A stretch of DNA of 64,000 nt, taken from assembly GCA_016712345.1 (NCBI GenBank), contig JADJRH010000001.1:930001-994000 (forward strand). Direction: 5' to 3'. The translations under genes and the position numbers were made by a program. This stretch comes from Polyangiaceae bacterium. GTDB lineage: Bacteria; Myxococcota_A; Polyangia; Polyangiales; Polyangiaceae. Shown one piece after another: positions 17,203-27,665 of this stretch. The notes under the pieces were generated by a model. It worked only from the letters and a program-made list of their open reading frames with translations. It had not been told where the DNA came from and ran no database searches. How positions within the stretch are numbered: the first letter of the stretch is position 1; the number at the start of each line of letters is the position of its first letter.

Positions 17203-17871
17203 TTAATCAACGTCGTCTTTCAGACAGTCATAAAATAGAACTTTCACCTCGGCGGGGTCACCCGACCCAACTTCGGCTGTTTGGGCGCACCGCATTCCAA
17301 AGCCGTTGGTTACATACCGGGCTACCAACATCTGGGCCTCCGTCTGTGATGGGAATTGCAGCGTTGCAATACACCCAGACGATCGGCAATCCACACCGCG
17401 CAACTCCACCCCTGGATCATTCTGGCTGGCAAATGCCCCAATTTCACTTTTAACTGTTTGCTCCGCCTCCACCGACCAAACAGCATCTTTGGGTTCGGCC
17501 GCCTGCGCGGCGACCTTTGCCGAAATCGCTTCTTCGTAGGCCTTTCTTTCAGCCTGCATGGCAACCGGATCGCGGTTGGGCGAGTCACCCGAGGGTAGAT
17601 CTTCCAACCGTTCTTCCATGGCCGCAACCCGATCTGACAGTTGAGTCAGGTCGCGCGGCGACACGCCGGTATGTGTACTCTTTGTGGTGTGTACTCCATC
17701 ACTTTTTTGGGCCGCTACCTCAACCACACTTACCCGTTCAGGATGAGGGGTGGAAGGTGCAGTCGAGTGCGCAATCCAAAGGGAAGAGACAACTCCAGCC
17801 GCGACACCGGCAGTCACCGGCAGCGCGGCGCGCAGGAAACCCGTGACCTTGAATCCACTTGAAACGATCAT
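17203..17871 (-). CDS. Hypothetical membrane-anchored protein with C-terminal Cys-containing domain
   Basis: 222 residues. ATG 17871 is chosen because AGGAG stands seven bases upstream; the frame is open further but looks non-coding. An N-terminal helix (VTGFLRAALPVTAGVAAGVVSSLW) anchors or exports it. A predicted coiled-coil stretch follows (LTQLSDRVAAMEERLEDL), then a compact C-terminal domain with four cysteines (VDCRSSGCIATLQF, MRCAQT, FYDCLKD), probably two disulfides. Similar anchor-coil-Cys proteins recur in Myxococcota, but I do not recognise a named family. It converges on the PDZ-like lipoprotein gene, eight bases away. Confidence 0.65.
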   Translation of the reverse strand: MIVSSGFKVTGFLRAALPVTAGVAAGVVSSLWIAHSTAPSTPHPERVSVVEVAAQKSDGVHTTKSTHTGVSPRDLTQLSDRVAAMEERLEDLPSGDSPNRDPVAMQAERKAYEEAISAKVAAQAAEPKDAVWSVEAEQTVKSEIGAFASQNDPGVELRGVDCRSSGCIATLQFPSQTEAQMLVARYVTNGFGMRCAQTAEVGSGDPAEVKVLFYDCLKDDVD

Positions 17872-17995
17872 GATAGCTCTCCTATCTGCGCCGCATAATC
17901 CATGTTTGCCGAGCATCGGTTGAGCGCTTGCGCCGCGCCTGCCGCCGCGCCAAAAAGAGCGACGCGGCGGCGATGTGACGCTTTGCTCAACTCGT

Positions 17996-18544
17996 CTACC
18001 AGGATGCGTAACCAAAAATCTGACTTGCGCCGAACGTCCCGTGGGCGGGCACATTGATAATCAGATCGGCGTAGTGACCGCTGAAGCCTGAACCGCGGAG
18101 GCGTGTCATTTTGCCCGCCGTTGTATCAATGGCGTCAAGCGCTCGGCCGGAAAACGCTCCCGTCTCGGTGTTGGTTGTAATGCGTGAAAACGCGCCGCAA
18201 TCGGGAGCAGCGCCCCACCACGGCATCATGCACACGCGAGCCTGCACTTGACCGTGCGTACCAGTAGAAGTGTTTCCATCAAAACTGTCGATGTAAAGCG
18301 GCCCCGTGTACGTGCGGATGGACTGGGGTACGGCGCAGTGCAGTTGACGGGAGCGGTTTCCAGTCAGGTTTCCAATGCCGCTCGCGTTGACGATATAGTC
18401 ACCCGGGTAGTCGTGATGTTCCACGGTGCAGCTGATGGCGGAAATCTGTTCTGCCTGAGCTTCCGTCGTATCAAAAAATGCAAATCCACCCGCAAAAGCA
18501 AGTGTTGTAGCAACCGCCGCCTTGATCCAATGAATCTTGTTCAT
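17996..18544 (-). CDS. Secreted hypothetical protein
   Basis: 182 residues; ATG 18544 is preceded by GGAGGAG at good spacing, which overrules longer in-frame starts. It has a classical signal peptide (KAAVATTLAFAGGFAFFDTTEAQA) with a probable cut after AQA. The mature part is about 150 residues, rich in Thr/Gly/Ser, with four cysteines (ISCTVEHH, QLHCAVP, ARVCMMPWW, PDCGAF). No recognised domain; a small extracellular or periplasmic beta-rich protein is the best guess. Confidence 0.65.
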   Translation of the reverse strand: MNKIHWIKAAVATTLAFAGGFAFFDTTEAQAEQISAISCTVEHHDYPGDYIVNASGIGNLTGNRSRQLHCAVPQSIRTYTGPLYIDSFDGNTSTGTHGQVQARVCMMPWWGAAPDCGAFSRITTNTETGAFSGRALDAIDTTAGKMTRLRGSGFSGHYADLIINVPAHGTFGASQIFGYASW

Positions 18545-18659
18545 GACGATACTCCTCCGTTGTCCGGTTTGTTGCCCTTGGTATAGGGCGCAACACGCGT
18601 TGGCCGATGGGAAGGTCAACCGCGTGACATACCGGTAGAGCAGGAGGTGTACCAAATCA

Positions 18660-18685
18660 GAAAACCCTTATTTTAAAGGGGTTAC
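18660..18685 (-). terminator. Probable rho-independent terminator for the outer-membrane barrel operon
   Basis: Read on the minus strand, AACCCC-TTTAAAAT-AAGGGTT folds as a short stem and is followed by TTTTC. It lies about 100 bases downstream of the barrel gene stop. A second hairpin without T-tract (TGTCGC…GCGACA, 18729-18747) precedes it. Confidence 0.4.
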
Positions 18686-18783
18686 GAGTTGGCTGTCACC
18701 TGTCAAACCACACTTTTATCGTTGCACCTGTCGCCCAGAAAGCGACAACCCCGTGACCGCATAACCGAAAGGCTGGATCTGTT

Positions 18784-19586
18784 TTACAGGTCGAGGGCGA
18801 GGCCCAATACCCACGATGACGTGCCGACGCGCATGGCATCTTTGTTAATGGAGTAGTCAAGGCCGCTCCACATCCACTCCCCAAAGATGTACACTTGATT
18901 CACGCCGCTGTTTTCTCGGACCATTGCGCCGGAACGGGGATCGAGCCAATTCATTCCGAGCATGGCGCCCAATGAAAACTGAGGCCCAATGCTAAGCCCT
19001 TCACCCTTCGTGCAATCGGTGGGGGTTGTCGCATTGCAGTCTGTTCCGATTTTGCTGGTTCCGGCGCTTGTCCCCGAACTCCACAATCCCATTCCAAGAC
19101 CGAACTTGGCATAAGGAACAATCGGCACAACTGTTCGGCGTGCAATTTCATCAATGCGGAGTGAGGCGCTCACGTTCATTGCGTGAATGGTCAATGACGT
19201 GTCCACTCCATCTACTGCGGCCGACGGGTCGCTCACTTTGCGAGCGTCGCCGTTCATTGTTGTAAAGCCCCAGCCAACCGCGGGTCCAATGCGACCGACA
19301 TAGGGAATGCGAAGCGGCGTCCAATCGAGACCCAAGCCGAAATAAAACTGTGGTCCTTTGCCAAAGTATTGGGCGAACGGCCCATCGGCGCCGAACTCTT
19401 CGTCGACTTTTGGGTAATAACCGCCGAAACGCGTTTCAAACGTAAACTTGCTATCGGGAAGCGTTTGATTGGGGCGGGCGCGCTGACGCCATGACGGACC
19501 ACCGGGGGTTTGAGCTGCGGCCGTATTTGAAATACTCAATGCGAGCAATGTCATGGCCGATGAAACGATAAAGACCGAAGCGCTCC

Positions 19587-19590
<4 letters not shown>
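18784..19590 (-). CDS. Outer-membrane beta-barrel protein, MXAN_2562-like
   Basis: 268 residues. ATG 19590 has GGAGG seven bases upstream and overlaps the previous stop by four bases (ATGA). Signal peptide ends around NTAAAQ. The mature chain alternates Gly/aromatic strands typical of a barrel (TFETRFGGYYPKVDEEFG, QFYFGLGLDWTPLR, AVGWGFTTMNGDARK) and ends in an aromatic/hydrophobic strand (SSWVLGLALDL). This fits the MXAN_2562 family of Myxococcota outer-membrane barrels, which is encoded beside an MXAN_2561-type anchored protein, as here. Family membership is from memory of the pattern. Function of the pair is unknown. Confidence 0.8.
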
Positions 19591-21044
<1,454 letters not shown>

Positions 21045-21198
21045 GCCGCAACGCAATCGCGGCGGCGCGATCCCGAAAAAAGACACCTGCGACCGCGGAT
21101 CGTCGCACTTTCAGGATTGGCGTTGGGCACGATTGCTCGCGGGCAAACTCAGGGCGAACGACGAATTGGCTCGCCAAGGCGGCCGTTTTGACAAGTTG

Positions 21199-23070
21199 TC
21201 AAAGCATCACTTCTTTGGCGATTTGCGCGGCGGCGGCCACGTCTTCACGCAGCGAAGCGAAGAGCGGTTCGAGCGCGTTTTCAAGGCCCGGCGGCATGTC
21301 TTCACCGGCCACGCGGATCATGTTGGCGAGTGTTTCAGCGTGGGTTGTTTCGTTGGTTGGGTAGAGATAACGGCCGAGATCGATAATTAAGTCTGGGTCA
21401 CCAAATGCCGCGCCTGCAAGCCCCTCAACAACGGCGTCGGCGTTGCGCTGGGACACTCCTTCGGCGGCGAGTCCTTCAAAAGCGAGGGCCGCGGAAGCGA
21501 GGTTGGCTTCACGCTCAAGCTTTTCCATTTTGGGGGCGCCGAGAGCCTCACGCCAGCGCTGGATCTCGGCTGAATGGCTCGCCACATAAGCGCCCGGCGC
21601 ACCGTCGGAGGGTGCTGTGAGACTGGCGAGAATGTCACTCTCGATCGCATCGAAAGGTACACGTCGAACAACCGTGAGGTCGTACGTCCGCAAAAACGCA
21701 ACGAGGATGCGGCCCGCAGTATCGCGAAAGAGCGGTGTTAGGCCGCGCGCCACTTCATACGGACCGGCGTTGTTTGGAAGGGGTAAACGAGCGGCAACAA
21801 CACGGCGTCGGGCCGCGATCGCGGCGGGCGGCGGGCGGTGGGAAGAACGCGAGTGAGGGCCTACCGATGGAGGCGGTGCGCTGCGCGGTCCTGTGGACGG
21901 GGGAGGCGCGCTTCCAAATCGCCGAGTGGAATGTGCGGGTTCGTCTTCAGCGGGAGGAAAACGCGATGGGGATCGAACGGCGCCGGGCGGCGGTGTGACG
22001 CGGGCGGGGGGTGCCGAACTGATGTAACGCGCGTGCGTTCCAAATCCGCCGTCGGGCTGTCGCGGCGGCAGACTGGATGGGCGGCGTGGGGCTTGGGGTT
22101 GCGATGATCTCGGCGGTGCGTCTTCTTCGGCGCGCGGATCGGCCCGCTTTGTATGAACTTCGCGCGCTGCTTGGGGTGAGTGGCGCAGGGGTGAGGGACC
22201 CGCAACGGCCGGGTTGGTCACGCGAGCAGGTTCGGAATGCATGCTGTGCCCAGGCGAGACCGGTGGACCATGATCTCGTCGCGAAGAAGGTGGACCCTCG
22301 GGCGGCGTGTGTACATCTTCAATGTGTACACGCGCCGGAGAGCCGGGCGCCGTGGGCGGATCTTCTGGGCGCACGAGCGAAGGAGCCGTGGGACTGACAG
22401 CAAACTTGTCGGGCGGAATGTGGCGGCGGGCAGGCTTCGTGGTGACGGCCGCGTCGGCTGTTTTTGATTCACCCGAAATGGCGGGTTTGCCACCGACTTT
22501 GGCGCTTGTATTCAGCGCATTTGCAGCGGGCGGCAGCACCCCGTTTGGCGCGGGATTTTCAGGCGCGCGAACATTGGCAGGTGGTGCCTGTTTTGCGGCC
22601 GGGGGCGAGTGCACGGCGACAATGGGCTTGATCGGAGTGGGTCGATCAAACGTTTTCTCCGGCGGATGTTTATCCGACGAAGGCGGGGGGCTGTGGTGGA
22701 GCCACGCGGGCTGCGATTTTTCATCGGTCGTGCCTCGCGCCGCGTGGCCCTGCTGACCCACGATATGCAGGGCTGCAATTTCAACCGCCCTCACCAGCGT
22801 TACGTTTTTGGGCAGGCGAGCGATCAGTTCGGTGCTGAGAGCGCTCTCACAACCCACGACGTCTTCACCCGTCGGCGCTTCGCGAATGATCGCGCGCGCG
22901 ATTTCGGCGCACTGCTCCAGCGTTTTATCGGCGTCTTCCTGCGTTTGTGGCTCGTCCAAGCGAACGGTCACCTTGCCTCGCAAAGCGACGCCGTCACGCG
23001 CGCGAAATACAATCACGCGCGAGGTGGATTCGACATCCGCTTTGGCCTTGCCGAACGGCCAGAGTCCCAT
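21199..23070 (-). CDS. Hypothetical protein: globular N- and C-terminal domains joined by a long Pro-rich linker
   Basis: 623 residues from ATG 23070 (MGLWPFGKAKADVES; GGAGA upstream). Residues 15-105 form an alpha/beta domain (STSRVIVFRARDGVALRGKV…EQCAEIARAIIRE) resembling the N-terminal domain of band-7/flotillin-like or cyclic-nucleotide proteins only vaguely. Residues about 120-410 are a disordered Pro/Ala/Ser/Arg linker (many PPP runs). The last 200 residues are helical (RILVAFLRTYDLTVVRRVPFDAIESDILASL). No catalytic motif is seen. The opposite-strand frames over the linker are shadows. Confidence 0.65.
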   Translation of the reverse strand: MGLWPFGKAKADVESTSRVIVFRARDGVALRGKVTVRLDEPQTQEDADKTLEQCAEIARAIIREAPTGEDVVGCESALSTELIARLPKNVTLVRAVEIAALHIVGQQGHAARGTTDEKSQPAWLHHSPPPSSDKHPPEKTFDRPTPIKPIVAVHSPPAAKQAPPANVRAPENPAPNGVLPPAANALNTSAKVGGKPAISGESKTADAAVTTKPARRHIPPDKFAVSPTAPSLVRPEDPPTAPGSPARVHIEDVHTPPEGPPSSRRDHGPPVSPGHSMHSEPARVTNPAVAGPSPLRHSPQAAREVHTKRADPRAEEDAPPRSSQPQAPRRPSSLPPRQPDGGFGTHARYISSAPPARVTPPPGAVRSPSRFPPAEDEPAHSTRRFGSAPPPSTGPRSAPPPSVGPHSRSSHRPPPAAIAARRRVVAARLPLPNNAGPYEVARGLTPLFRDTAGRILVAFLRTYDLTVVRRVPFDAIESDILASLTAPSDGAPGAYVASHSAEIQRWREALGAPKMEKLEREANLASAALAFEGLAAEGVSQRNADAVVEGLAGAAFGDPDLIIDLGRYLYPTNETTHAETLANMIRVAGEDMPPGLENALEPLFASLREDVAAAAQIAKEVML

Positions 23071-23143
23071 GCTGTCAGCGCTCTCCGCGTCGACGTTGAA
23101 AGGTCGATGATGCCTGAATCTTCGCGCGGACGGGGGACCGTGG

Positions 23144-23743
23144 TCAAATCCTCGGCGGAACAGAAACGTAGCGGTTGCCCCGCTCAAAAAAGCGCCAGGG
23201 TCTTTCGGCCCAAATTCCCGCGTAATCGATGTTGATGCGTCGCGATGTGCCGATCTGCTCCGCTCCGCCGTCGGTTAAATAAATGGTGCCAGACTCCACC
23301 AGGTCGCAACCGTAGTGCTCGCCGTTGAAGCCCATTGCCTGGCAGAGCTTGCCGGGGCCGTTTGAGATCTCGCGTCGATGAGGATCGATGCGGCGACGCG
23401 CGGCCATGATGTGTACACCTTCGATCGGCTCCACGCCGCGGAGCAGCACGACCTGCGGTTCGCCCACGTTGCCCGTAACGATGTTGAAGGCCCAGCTCGA
23501 TCCGTAAAGGCGGAACATGTACACATGGCCGGGCTCACCGAACATCACTTCTGTGCGCGCTGTTCGAAGTCCGTTGCGGCTGTGTGCGGCTTGATCTTCG
23601 GGCCCTCGATAAGCTTCAGACTCAACGATGCGCGCGGCGACGATGCCTTCCGACGATTGCGCGACGAGCACTTTTCCGATGCAGTCGGGCGCAACTTCGA
23701 GCACGTCGCGCGCGAAAAAAGCTCGGGGCAAATGCGCGCCCAT
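23144..23743 (-). CDS. DNA-3-methyladenine glycosylase (AAG/MPG family)
   Basis: 199 residues; ATG 23743 overlaps the previous stop by one base (TGATG). Motifs of the AAG fold are clear: RAFFARDVLEVAPDCIGKVL, the catalytic Glu in IVESEAYRGPEDQAAHS, MFGEPGHVYMFRLYG with the intercalating Tyr region, and NGPGKLCQAMGF. The enzyme excises alkylated purines in base-excision repair. It is co-transcribed with the response regulator upstream. That linkage is unusual and suggests the regulator may respond to stress, though this is inference. Confidence 0.92.
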   Translation of the reverse strand: MGAHLPRAFFARDVLEVAPDCIGKVLVAQSSEGIVAARIVESEAYRGPEDQAAHSRNGLRTARTEVMFGEPGHVYMFRLYGSSWAFNIVTGNVGEPQVVLLRGVEPIEGVHIMAARRRIDPHRREISNGPGKLCQAMGFNGEHYGCDLVESGTIYLTDGGAEQIGTSRRINIDYAGIWAERPWRFFERGNRYVSVPPRI

Positions 23744-25188
23744 CAAGTTTCAATGCCGAGTTTCTTGAGCCTGTAATAGAGGGTTGTTCGCTGTATTCCG
23801 AGCTGCCGAGCCATTTCCGCTTTGTTTCCGCCGGCTCGCGCAAGCGCAAGCATCAGTTCGGTTCGCTCCATGTCTTCAAGCCTTTCGTCGAGATCGCGAG
23901 GCCCGGCGACAGCATCGATCACCACGGATTCTGCCGCGGGCGCGAGAGGCTTCGTGCGCACGGGAGGCTTGGGTGTGGCGAACGCGAGATGCTCCGCGGA
24001 GATGGTGTCACTGCGCGACAGAATGGCGGCGCGCTCCACAACGTTTTCAAGTTCGCGCACGTTTCCAGGGAAATCGTAGCCAACGAGCTTTGTCAACGCG
24101 TCGGCCGAGAGCTTGGTTGCGGCTCTGGGATTGCGGCGTGCGTACTTTCGAAGAAAGTGTTCAGCCAGGGGAACGATGTCGTCTTTTCGATCGCGAAGCG
24201 GTGCAATGTGAATGGGAAAAACGCTCACTTTGGAGACTAGCTCGGGGAGCACTCCTTCAGCTCCCCATGTCTCTGCGAGGCTCGGGGTGAGGGCGATCAC
24301 AACGCGAACATCAACGGCAATTGGTTCTGTGCCTCCCACGCGCTCCACCTCTCCGTCGGTGAGTACACGCAGCAGACGGGCCTGAGCGCTCGGCGGAAGA
24401 TTGGTGGGTTCATCGAGAAAAATGGTGCCGCGATGAGCGAGTTCAAACCGGCCGGCGCGATCGTTGAACGCACCTTCAAACGAGCCTCGCATGTAACCGA
24501 ACAGTTCACGTTCGAGCGCTTCACCTCGAAATGCGGCGCACGTGACTTTTACAAATGGCATTTCTTCGCGCGGCGAACCAACGTGGACGGCACGGGCAAC
24601 AACTTCTTTTTCGCTCCCCGTTTCACCTTCGATGAGCACGGGCGACGTGGTGCGCGACACTTCATCAATTCGAGCGGCAACTTCTTTTATGAGCGCGCTT
24701 TTGCCTGTGATCTCGCCAAAATCAATGGGGTCGCGTTGTTCACGTTCAAGGTAGCCGGTGTAGAGCGAAAGCTGTTCTCGAAGGCGTCGATTTTCACGCA
24801 CCGTTGCAAACGAGGAGATCGCTTGGCGAAGGATCACGCTCAGCTCTTTTGAGTCCCACGGTTTTTGAATGTAGCGCTCCACCGCGCCTGAATTGACGGC
24901 GTGAATCAGCACGTCGAGGTCGGCGTATGCGGTGAGAAGAATGCCCACGGCGTCGGGCCGGACTTGTTTTGCTCGCTCCAAAAGTTCAATGCCGCTCATT
25001 TGCGGCATGCGTTGATCGCTGACGATCACGGCAAAGTCGTGGGTTTGAATTTTCTCCAACGCAGCGTGCGCACCAAGCGCGTAGTGCAGCGTGAAGCTGC
25101 GCCTAAAGCTGAAGCGAAACGCGTCGAGGTTGTCTTCCTCGTCGTCGACAACCAAGATGTCGAACTTGCGATAGTCGAGATCACGCAT
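23743..25188 (-). CDS. NtrC-type response regulator with degenerate sigma-54 activator motifs
   Basis: 481 residues. The receiver domain (1-125) has the acidic pair Asp15-Asp16, phosphoacceptor Asp58 in VIVSDQRMPQMSG, the conserved LLTAYAD and the Lys in QKPW. The central AAA+ domain (about 160-380) is altered at key points. Walker A reads GETGSEKE instead of GESGTGKE, the sigma-54-contacting GAFTGA loop reads GSFEGA, and Walker B is IFLDEPTN instead of LFLDEIGE. The C-terminus is a Fis-type helix-turn-helix (EMARQLGIQRTTLYYRLKKLGIE). DNA binding and phosphorylation look intact. Activation of sigma-54 polymerase is doubtful, so it may act on sigma-70 promoters or as a repressor. Confidence 0.88.
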   Translation of the reverse strand: MRDLDYRKFDILVVDDEEDNLDAFRFSFRRSFTLHYALGAHAALEKIQTHDFAVIVSDQRMPQMSGIELLERAKQVRPDAVGILLTAYADLDVLIHAVNSGAVERYIQKPWDSKELSVILRQAISSFATVRENRRLREQLSLYTGYLEREQRDPIDFGEITGKSALIKEVAARIDEVSRTTSPVLIEGETGSEKEVVARAVHVGSPREEMPFVKVTCAAFRGEALERELFGYMRGSFEGAFNDRAGRFELAHRGTIFLDEPTNLPPSAQARLLRVLTDGEVERVGGTEPIAVDVRVVIALTPSLAETWGAEGVLPELVSKVSVFPIHIAPLRDRKDDIVPLAEHFLRKYARRNPRAATKLSADALTKLVGYDFPGNVRELENVVERAAILSRSDTISAEHLAFATPKPPVRTKPLAPAAESVVIDAVAGPRDLDERLEDMERTELMLALARAGGNKAEMARQLGIQRTTLYYRLKKLGIET

Positions 25189-25298
25189 CGCACGGAGCGC
25201 GCGGGTTCACCGGTCTTCCCGCTCGGAGGACGATGCTAGCGCAAAAGTCGCGGTCAACGGCCCGATGCAACCTCCACCCGGATGTGTTTAGACTCCCC

Positions 25299-25318
25299 CG
25301 CCGGTTTTTGAGCCGGCG
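25299..25318. terminator. GC hairpin upstream of frr
   Basis: CGCCGG and CCGGCG flank TTTTTGAG, 67 bases before frr. It may be a terminator stem or a leader hairpin; no T-tract follows. Confidence 0.3.
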
Positions 25319-25384
25319 CGGATTGCCAAGCATTGGCGAGATGCGGTGTTCATTGGGGCCCGCCGGGCCTTCAAGGAGAGCGGT

Positions 25385-25942
25385 ATGTTAGAGGACGTAC
25401 TCAGTGAGCTGAAATCCGGCATCGAGAAGGCCATTGAGGCATTGCGCCGAGACCTCTCGAAGGTGCGCACGGGTCGCGCGCACGCCGGAATGCTCGAGAG
25501 CGTTCGGGTGGACTATTACGGTGTACACACGCCGCTTCATCAAATGGCCACGGTGAGCGTGCCCGATGCACGCCTGATCACGGTGAAGGCCTGGGAAAAA
25601 GGGCAGGCCAAACACATTGAAAAGGCGATTCGCGAGGCGGATCTTGGGCTCAATCCCCAGGTGGACGGTGAACTCGTGCGTGTACCCATCCCGCCGCTCA
25701 CGGAGGAGCGCCGCAAAGAGATGGTGAAGATCACGCGAAAGCACGGCGAGGAGTGCAAGGTTGCCGTTCGCAAACACCGGCGCGATGCAATGGAGATGCT
25801 CGACACTCTTGATGACGAGGGCGACGTGTCGGCCGACGATGCGGACCGCGCCAAAAAGAAGGTTGAAGAAATTGTCGCCGACGGCGTGAAAAACGTGGAT
25901 CACGTGATCGCCGCGAAAGAGAAAGACATTCTCGAAGTGTGA
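25385..25942 (+). CDS. frr: Ribosome recycling factor
   Basis: 185 residues, the standard length. ATG 25385 has AAGGAG seven bases upstream, so the longer in-frame start is not used. The sequence follows RRF closely: EKAIEALRRDLSKVRTGRAHAGMLE, YGVHTPLHQMATVSVPDARLITV, and the C-terminal three-helix bundle ending VDHVIAAKEKDILEV. With EF-G it splits post-termination ribosomes. In most bacteria frr follows pyrH or tsf; here neither is adjacent, and the gene stands alone with its own leader. Tyr-Gly-Val-His-Thr is encoded through a GTGTACAC octamer. Confidence 0.97.
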   Translation: MLEDVLSELKSGIEKAIEALRRDLSKVRTGRAHAGMLESVRVDYYGVHTPLHQMATVSVPDARLITVKAWEKGQAKHIEKAIREADLGLNPQVDGELVRVPIPPLTEERRKEMVKITRKHGEECKVAVRKHRRDAMEMLDTLDDEGDVSADDADRAKKKVEEIVADGVKNVDHVIAAKEKDILEV

Positions 25943-26286
25943 CAACGACGTGTACACAATGATCTTGCGTACACACTTCGGGGCAACCTTCAGGGGGCTG
26001 GTGTTTTTCGTAACGAGCAGCCCCGATCACGCGCCCGAGCGAGTTGCGAGAGCGCGAAGCGCGAAGCACACCGAGCAGCGCGAAGCGGTGCGAAGGTCAC
26101 CGGAGCGGAACATACGCTGCGTATTTGAGCACCGGAAGCGCAGCGAGGACGCGTCAGCGGGGCGCGCAGTAGAAAAGCACCGGCCACCTGGGCGCCTGTG
26201 CGCTTTGGTTTGCACGAGGTTCGCCGTTATAGAAAAAAGTACACAAGGCGGTATGCGTACACAAGGCAGCGGATCACGATTGACGC
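25943..26286. other. Intergenic region with GTACAC sites and GCGAAGCG-rich sequence
   Basis: 344 bases between frr and a convergent lipoprotein gene. There are four GTACAC sites (near 25949, 25967, 26236 and 26253) and a purine-rich stretch full of GCGAAGCG-like words (26040-26170) that can fold in several ways. I see no gene. Confidence 0.5.
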
Positions 26287-26988
26287 TTACTCAAACTTCC
26301 AGCCGTCAAATGCTGTCTTGAGCCTCAACGCGTCTTCGTCCCAGTCCTTCTTTTGAAGGCGCTCCGGGGTAATTGCCTCCGGATCGGCGGCGCCGACTTT
26401 CCACGACCAACCCCACGAAAATCCGCCGACTGCGCGAACATTTTTGCCGTCGGCGATCACGGCATAACTGCGAGACTGCCACTTTCGCACGCCGTCTTTT
26501 TGGTCGCTCTTGGGCGGCTCGGGCCACGCGGGGTTGTCCCAAAATTTTCCGTCGGTGCCCGCGTTTAGAAACGGCTCTCCTGTGTCGCGTCGCTCGGGAG
26601 TCATGTCCGCAAAAATCCAAGGCTCGTCGGCGGGGGAGAGTTGCCACGACCGGGCGGGCTTTTTGTCTTGTCCCATGGGAATGGGCACATTCACGGTGAC
26701 CACTTGAATGAAGCGCACCGGTGACGATGCCGCGACATCGATAAAGGGAAAACGTCGCGCAGGGCACGGGGTGGGCGCGCTCGGTTGAAACCGAACTTCA
26801 AGTTTGGGTGCGTTGGGCTCCCAGCCATCAAACGTGAGTGTTTTGGCAGTGGGCTGCGCGCGGCAAAACTCGATATCGGGTTTGCGATTGAGGATTGGCT
26901 CTCTGTCGGAGCAACCGCCGAGTGTTGCAGTGAATGCGAAAAGCCCCAAAAAAAGGCCGTTGGACGAGGGGGAACCGAACATGCTCAT
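26287..26988 (-). CDS. Hypothetical lipoprotein
   Basis: 233 residues from ATG 26988 (MSMFGSPSSNG). An ATG at 26982 and a longer start at 27042 are also possible, and none has a strong ribosome site. Lipobox ATLGGC near residue 26. The mature part has several Trp and Pro-rich segments (DGWEPNAPKLEVRFQP, WQLSPADEPWIFADM, VRAVGGFSWGWSWKV). No recognised domain. Two cysteines (EFCRAQP, TPCPARRF) could form a disulfide. Confidence 0.65.
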   Translation of the reverse strand: MSMFGSPSSNGLFLGLFAFTATLGGCSDREPILNRKPDIEFCRAQPTAKTLTFDGWEPNAPKLEVRFQPSAPTPCPARRFPFIDVAASSPVRFIQVVTVNVPIPMGQDKKPARSWQLSPADEPWIFADMTPERRDTGEPFLNAGTDGKFWDNPAWPEPPKSDQKDGVRKWQSRSYAVIADGKNVRAVGGFSWGWSWKVGAADPEAITPERLQKKDWDEDALRLKTAFDGWKFE

Positions 26989-27094
26989 ACGCGTTGGCTG
27001 AAGACTTGAGTGGCCGTGATGGTCAAACGATGGCCGTGGCATAACGTGACCGAGTACGGGAGTGTTGCGTTGGCAGTGCTATGCTTGAACTTTG

Positions 27095-27574
27095 ATGGGC
27101 GCAAACGAGATTCTTCACGAGGATGCGACCTGGCGCTTGGCCGCTCGAAAAAACTTGGCTTTGTCGGTGTGGACGGGTGCGCCGAGCGCGGGCCAAATTA
27201 AAACGTTTTATCGCCATTCGGAGCGCTTTGTTCACGCGCACCCTGCGGGGCAAATCCTCTGTTCTATCGTATTGCGCGGTACCCCCGACTTTTCGCAGGA
27301 AACGCGCACTGAACTCGCGAAAATGGTGAAGGATCACAAGCTTTTTTCGCTGGGGAGCGCCCATTTGATTTTGCTGAGTGGTTTGGCCGGAACCGCGGTG
27401 CGAACGTTTTTGAATACAGTTGTCCTGATTGCAAAACCAACCGCTCCGTTTCGAGTGTTTGCCGAAAAAGGGGCCGCCGTTGTGTGGTTGCACACTCAGC
27501 TTTCAAAGGCGCCGGAGGCTTGGCTCAATAACGAAATTCGTGAAGCGATAGACGAAGCGATGGCTGATCGCTGA
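27095..27574 (+). CDS. Hypothetical cytoplasmic protein
   Basis: 159 residues; ATG 27095. The fold pattern is alternating strand and helix (WRLAARKNLALSVWTGAPSA, GQILCSIVLRGTPDFSQETR, VVLIAKPTAPFRVFAEKGAA), resembling the STAS-like or SpoIIAA-like small proteins that recur in Myxococcota. No catalytic motif. It has no obvious operon partner; the next gene starts 91 bases downstream. Confidence 0.6.
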   Translation: MGANEILHEDATWRLAARKNLALSVWTGAPSAGQIKTFYRHSERFVHAHPAGQILCSIVLRGTPDFSQETRTELAKMVKDHKLFSLGSAHLILLSGLAGTAVRTFLNTVVLIAKPTAPFRVFAEKGAAVVWLHTQLSKAPEAWLNNEIREAIDEAMADR

Positions 27575-27665
27575 GCCCGTTTGCTGCATTAAAAAGAGCA
27601 AACATTCGCGGACGGCGCGTTGACGGGATGAGGTGACCACGAACGTGCCTTGCTGGCATAATGGC

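Noticed and set aside
17203..18054. Longer version of the membrane-anchored protein, starting at 18054
   Set aside because: The extra 61 residues are Arg/Pro-rich with no ribosome site; AGGAG upstream of 17871 decides the start.
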